From assembly GCA_905198155.1 (NCBI GenBank), contig CAJKBQ010000026.1, positions 1 to 32,837 of the forward strand: a DNA stretch of 32,837 nucleotides. The letters are read 5' to 3'. Shown here piece after piece: positions 32,605-32,837 of this stretch (its first letter is position 1; each line of letters opens with the position of its first letter). The notes below the pieces were generated by a model. The model was given only the letters and a program-made list of their open reading frames with translations. It made no database searches and was not told the origin of the DNA. The translations under genes were made by a program, and so were the position numbers. The DNA comes from an uncultured Eubacteriales bacterium. Its GTDB lineage: Bacteria > Bacillota > Clostridia > Oscillospirales > Acutalibacteraceae.

Positions 32605-32750
32605 AGGCCGCAGCACACCCTAAAATAACGCGCACTCCATCGGCCAAACTTACGACGCCCTGCGTCGTAAGTGCTCACTGCGTGGAGCACTGCCCCATCT
32701 GGGGGCGCCCGAGCGAGCACCGCGAGCGGAGAGGGGCTTCCCCGCAGCCC
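32605..32750. other. Spacer between the two palindromic repeats, no gene seen
   Basis: This stretch holds several hairpins: CTTACGACG with CGTCGTAAG around 32650-32672, then AGTGCTC with GAGCACT directly after. I see no open frame with a ribosome site. It may be part of a larger composite element with the flanking repeats. Confidence 0.5.
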
Positions 32751-32833
32751 AAAGAAATTCCCCGACTACATGGATCCTTCCATACCCGGCTCCCTCGCGA
32801 GGGAGCTGCCGAGAGGCTGAGGGAGTTGCCCAT
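32751..32833. repeat. 83-bp palindromic repeat, copy 2
   Basis: This is a direct copy of 32522-32604 at an offset of 229 bases, with the same central palindrome. The window ends four bases after it, so a longer array could continue outside. Confidence 0.85.
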
Positions 32834-32837
32834 GTAG

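Noticed and set aside
30451..32616. Long minus-strand open frame opposite metG
   Set aside because: metG is unmistakable on the plus strand; the opposite frame shows only compositional openness.
32522..32833. CRISPR array
   Set aside because: Only two 83-bp units with a 146-bp spacer and internal palindromes; no cas genes.

Overview
The window looks like a chromosome segment of a GC-rich, endospore-forming Clostridia-type Firmicute, probably a gut Oscillospirales/Ruminococcaceae-like organism. This rests on a complete spoIIE gene, strong AGGAGG-type ribosome sites, textbook sigma-A promoters with 17-bp spacers, lipoprotein signal peptides, and short palindromic repeats of the kind seen in such genomes. 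No genome comparison was possible, so the taxonomy is inference.

Layout. 1-353: the 3' end of a PHP-type phosphoesterase gene, present twice in tandem. 386-3599: an MBL-fold hydrolase and a long family 5 solute-binding lipoprotein. 3600-4160: an AT-richer stretch with a strong promoter, a possible 77-residue ORF and a strong terminator, which together form the leader of the next operon. 4161-8960: a complete branched-chain amino acid ABC transporter, livK-livH-livM-livG-livF. 9150-10652: a GH39-like glycosidase. 10661-15817: an AraC regulator divergent from an operon of glycyl radical enzyme, phosphotriesterase-family hydrolase, SDR and a truncated M20 peptidase; this block lies between two 130-bp direct repeats. 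15729-19204 (minus strand): a GH110-like beta-helix glycosidase followed by an IlvD/Edd dehydratase. 19341-19416: tRNA-Lys. 19637-23367: an operon of AraC regulator, clan-A glycosidase and mannose-6-phosphate isomerase. 23429-23581: a small Cys-rich membrane protein. 23670-23753: tRNA-Leu with a palindromic element duplicating its 3' end. 24039-27901: trpS, a NudB-like NUDIX hydrolase, a frameshifted ASCH-GNAT fusion, a SPASM radical SAM protein resembling tungsten-cofactor maturases, and an XRE/zinc-ribbon regulator. 27953-30250 (minus): spoIIE. 30472-32433: metG. The last 300 bases hold two copies of an 83-bp palindromic repeat.

How the genes work together. The middle third is a glycan-use region: three different glycosidases, two AraC regulators and a mannose-6-phosphate isomerase. 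A sugar dehydrogenase-like SDR, a lactonase-like phosphotriesterase homologue and an IlvD/Edd dehydratase are the three enzyme types of a non-phosphorylative oxidative sugar pathway (sugar to lactone to aldonate to 2-keto-3-deoxy-aldonate). The glycyl radical enzyme in the same operon has no activating enzyme in the window and an unusual GCNEW active-site loop.

The most notable structural signal is that the glycyl radical block is flanked by direct copies of the dehydratase 3' end plus its terminator. Removing one repeat period would leave a simple convergent GH39/dehydratase arrangement, which suggests the block is an inserted or recombining module. 3'-end duplications also occur at the PHP gene and at tRNA-Leu.
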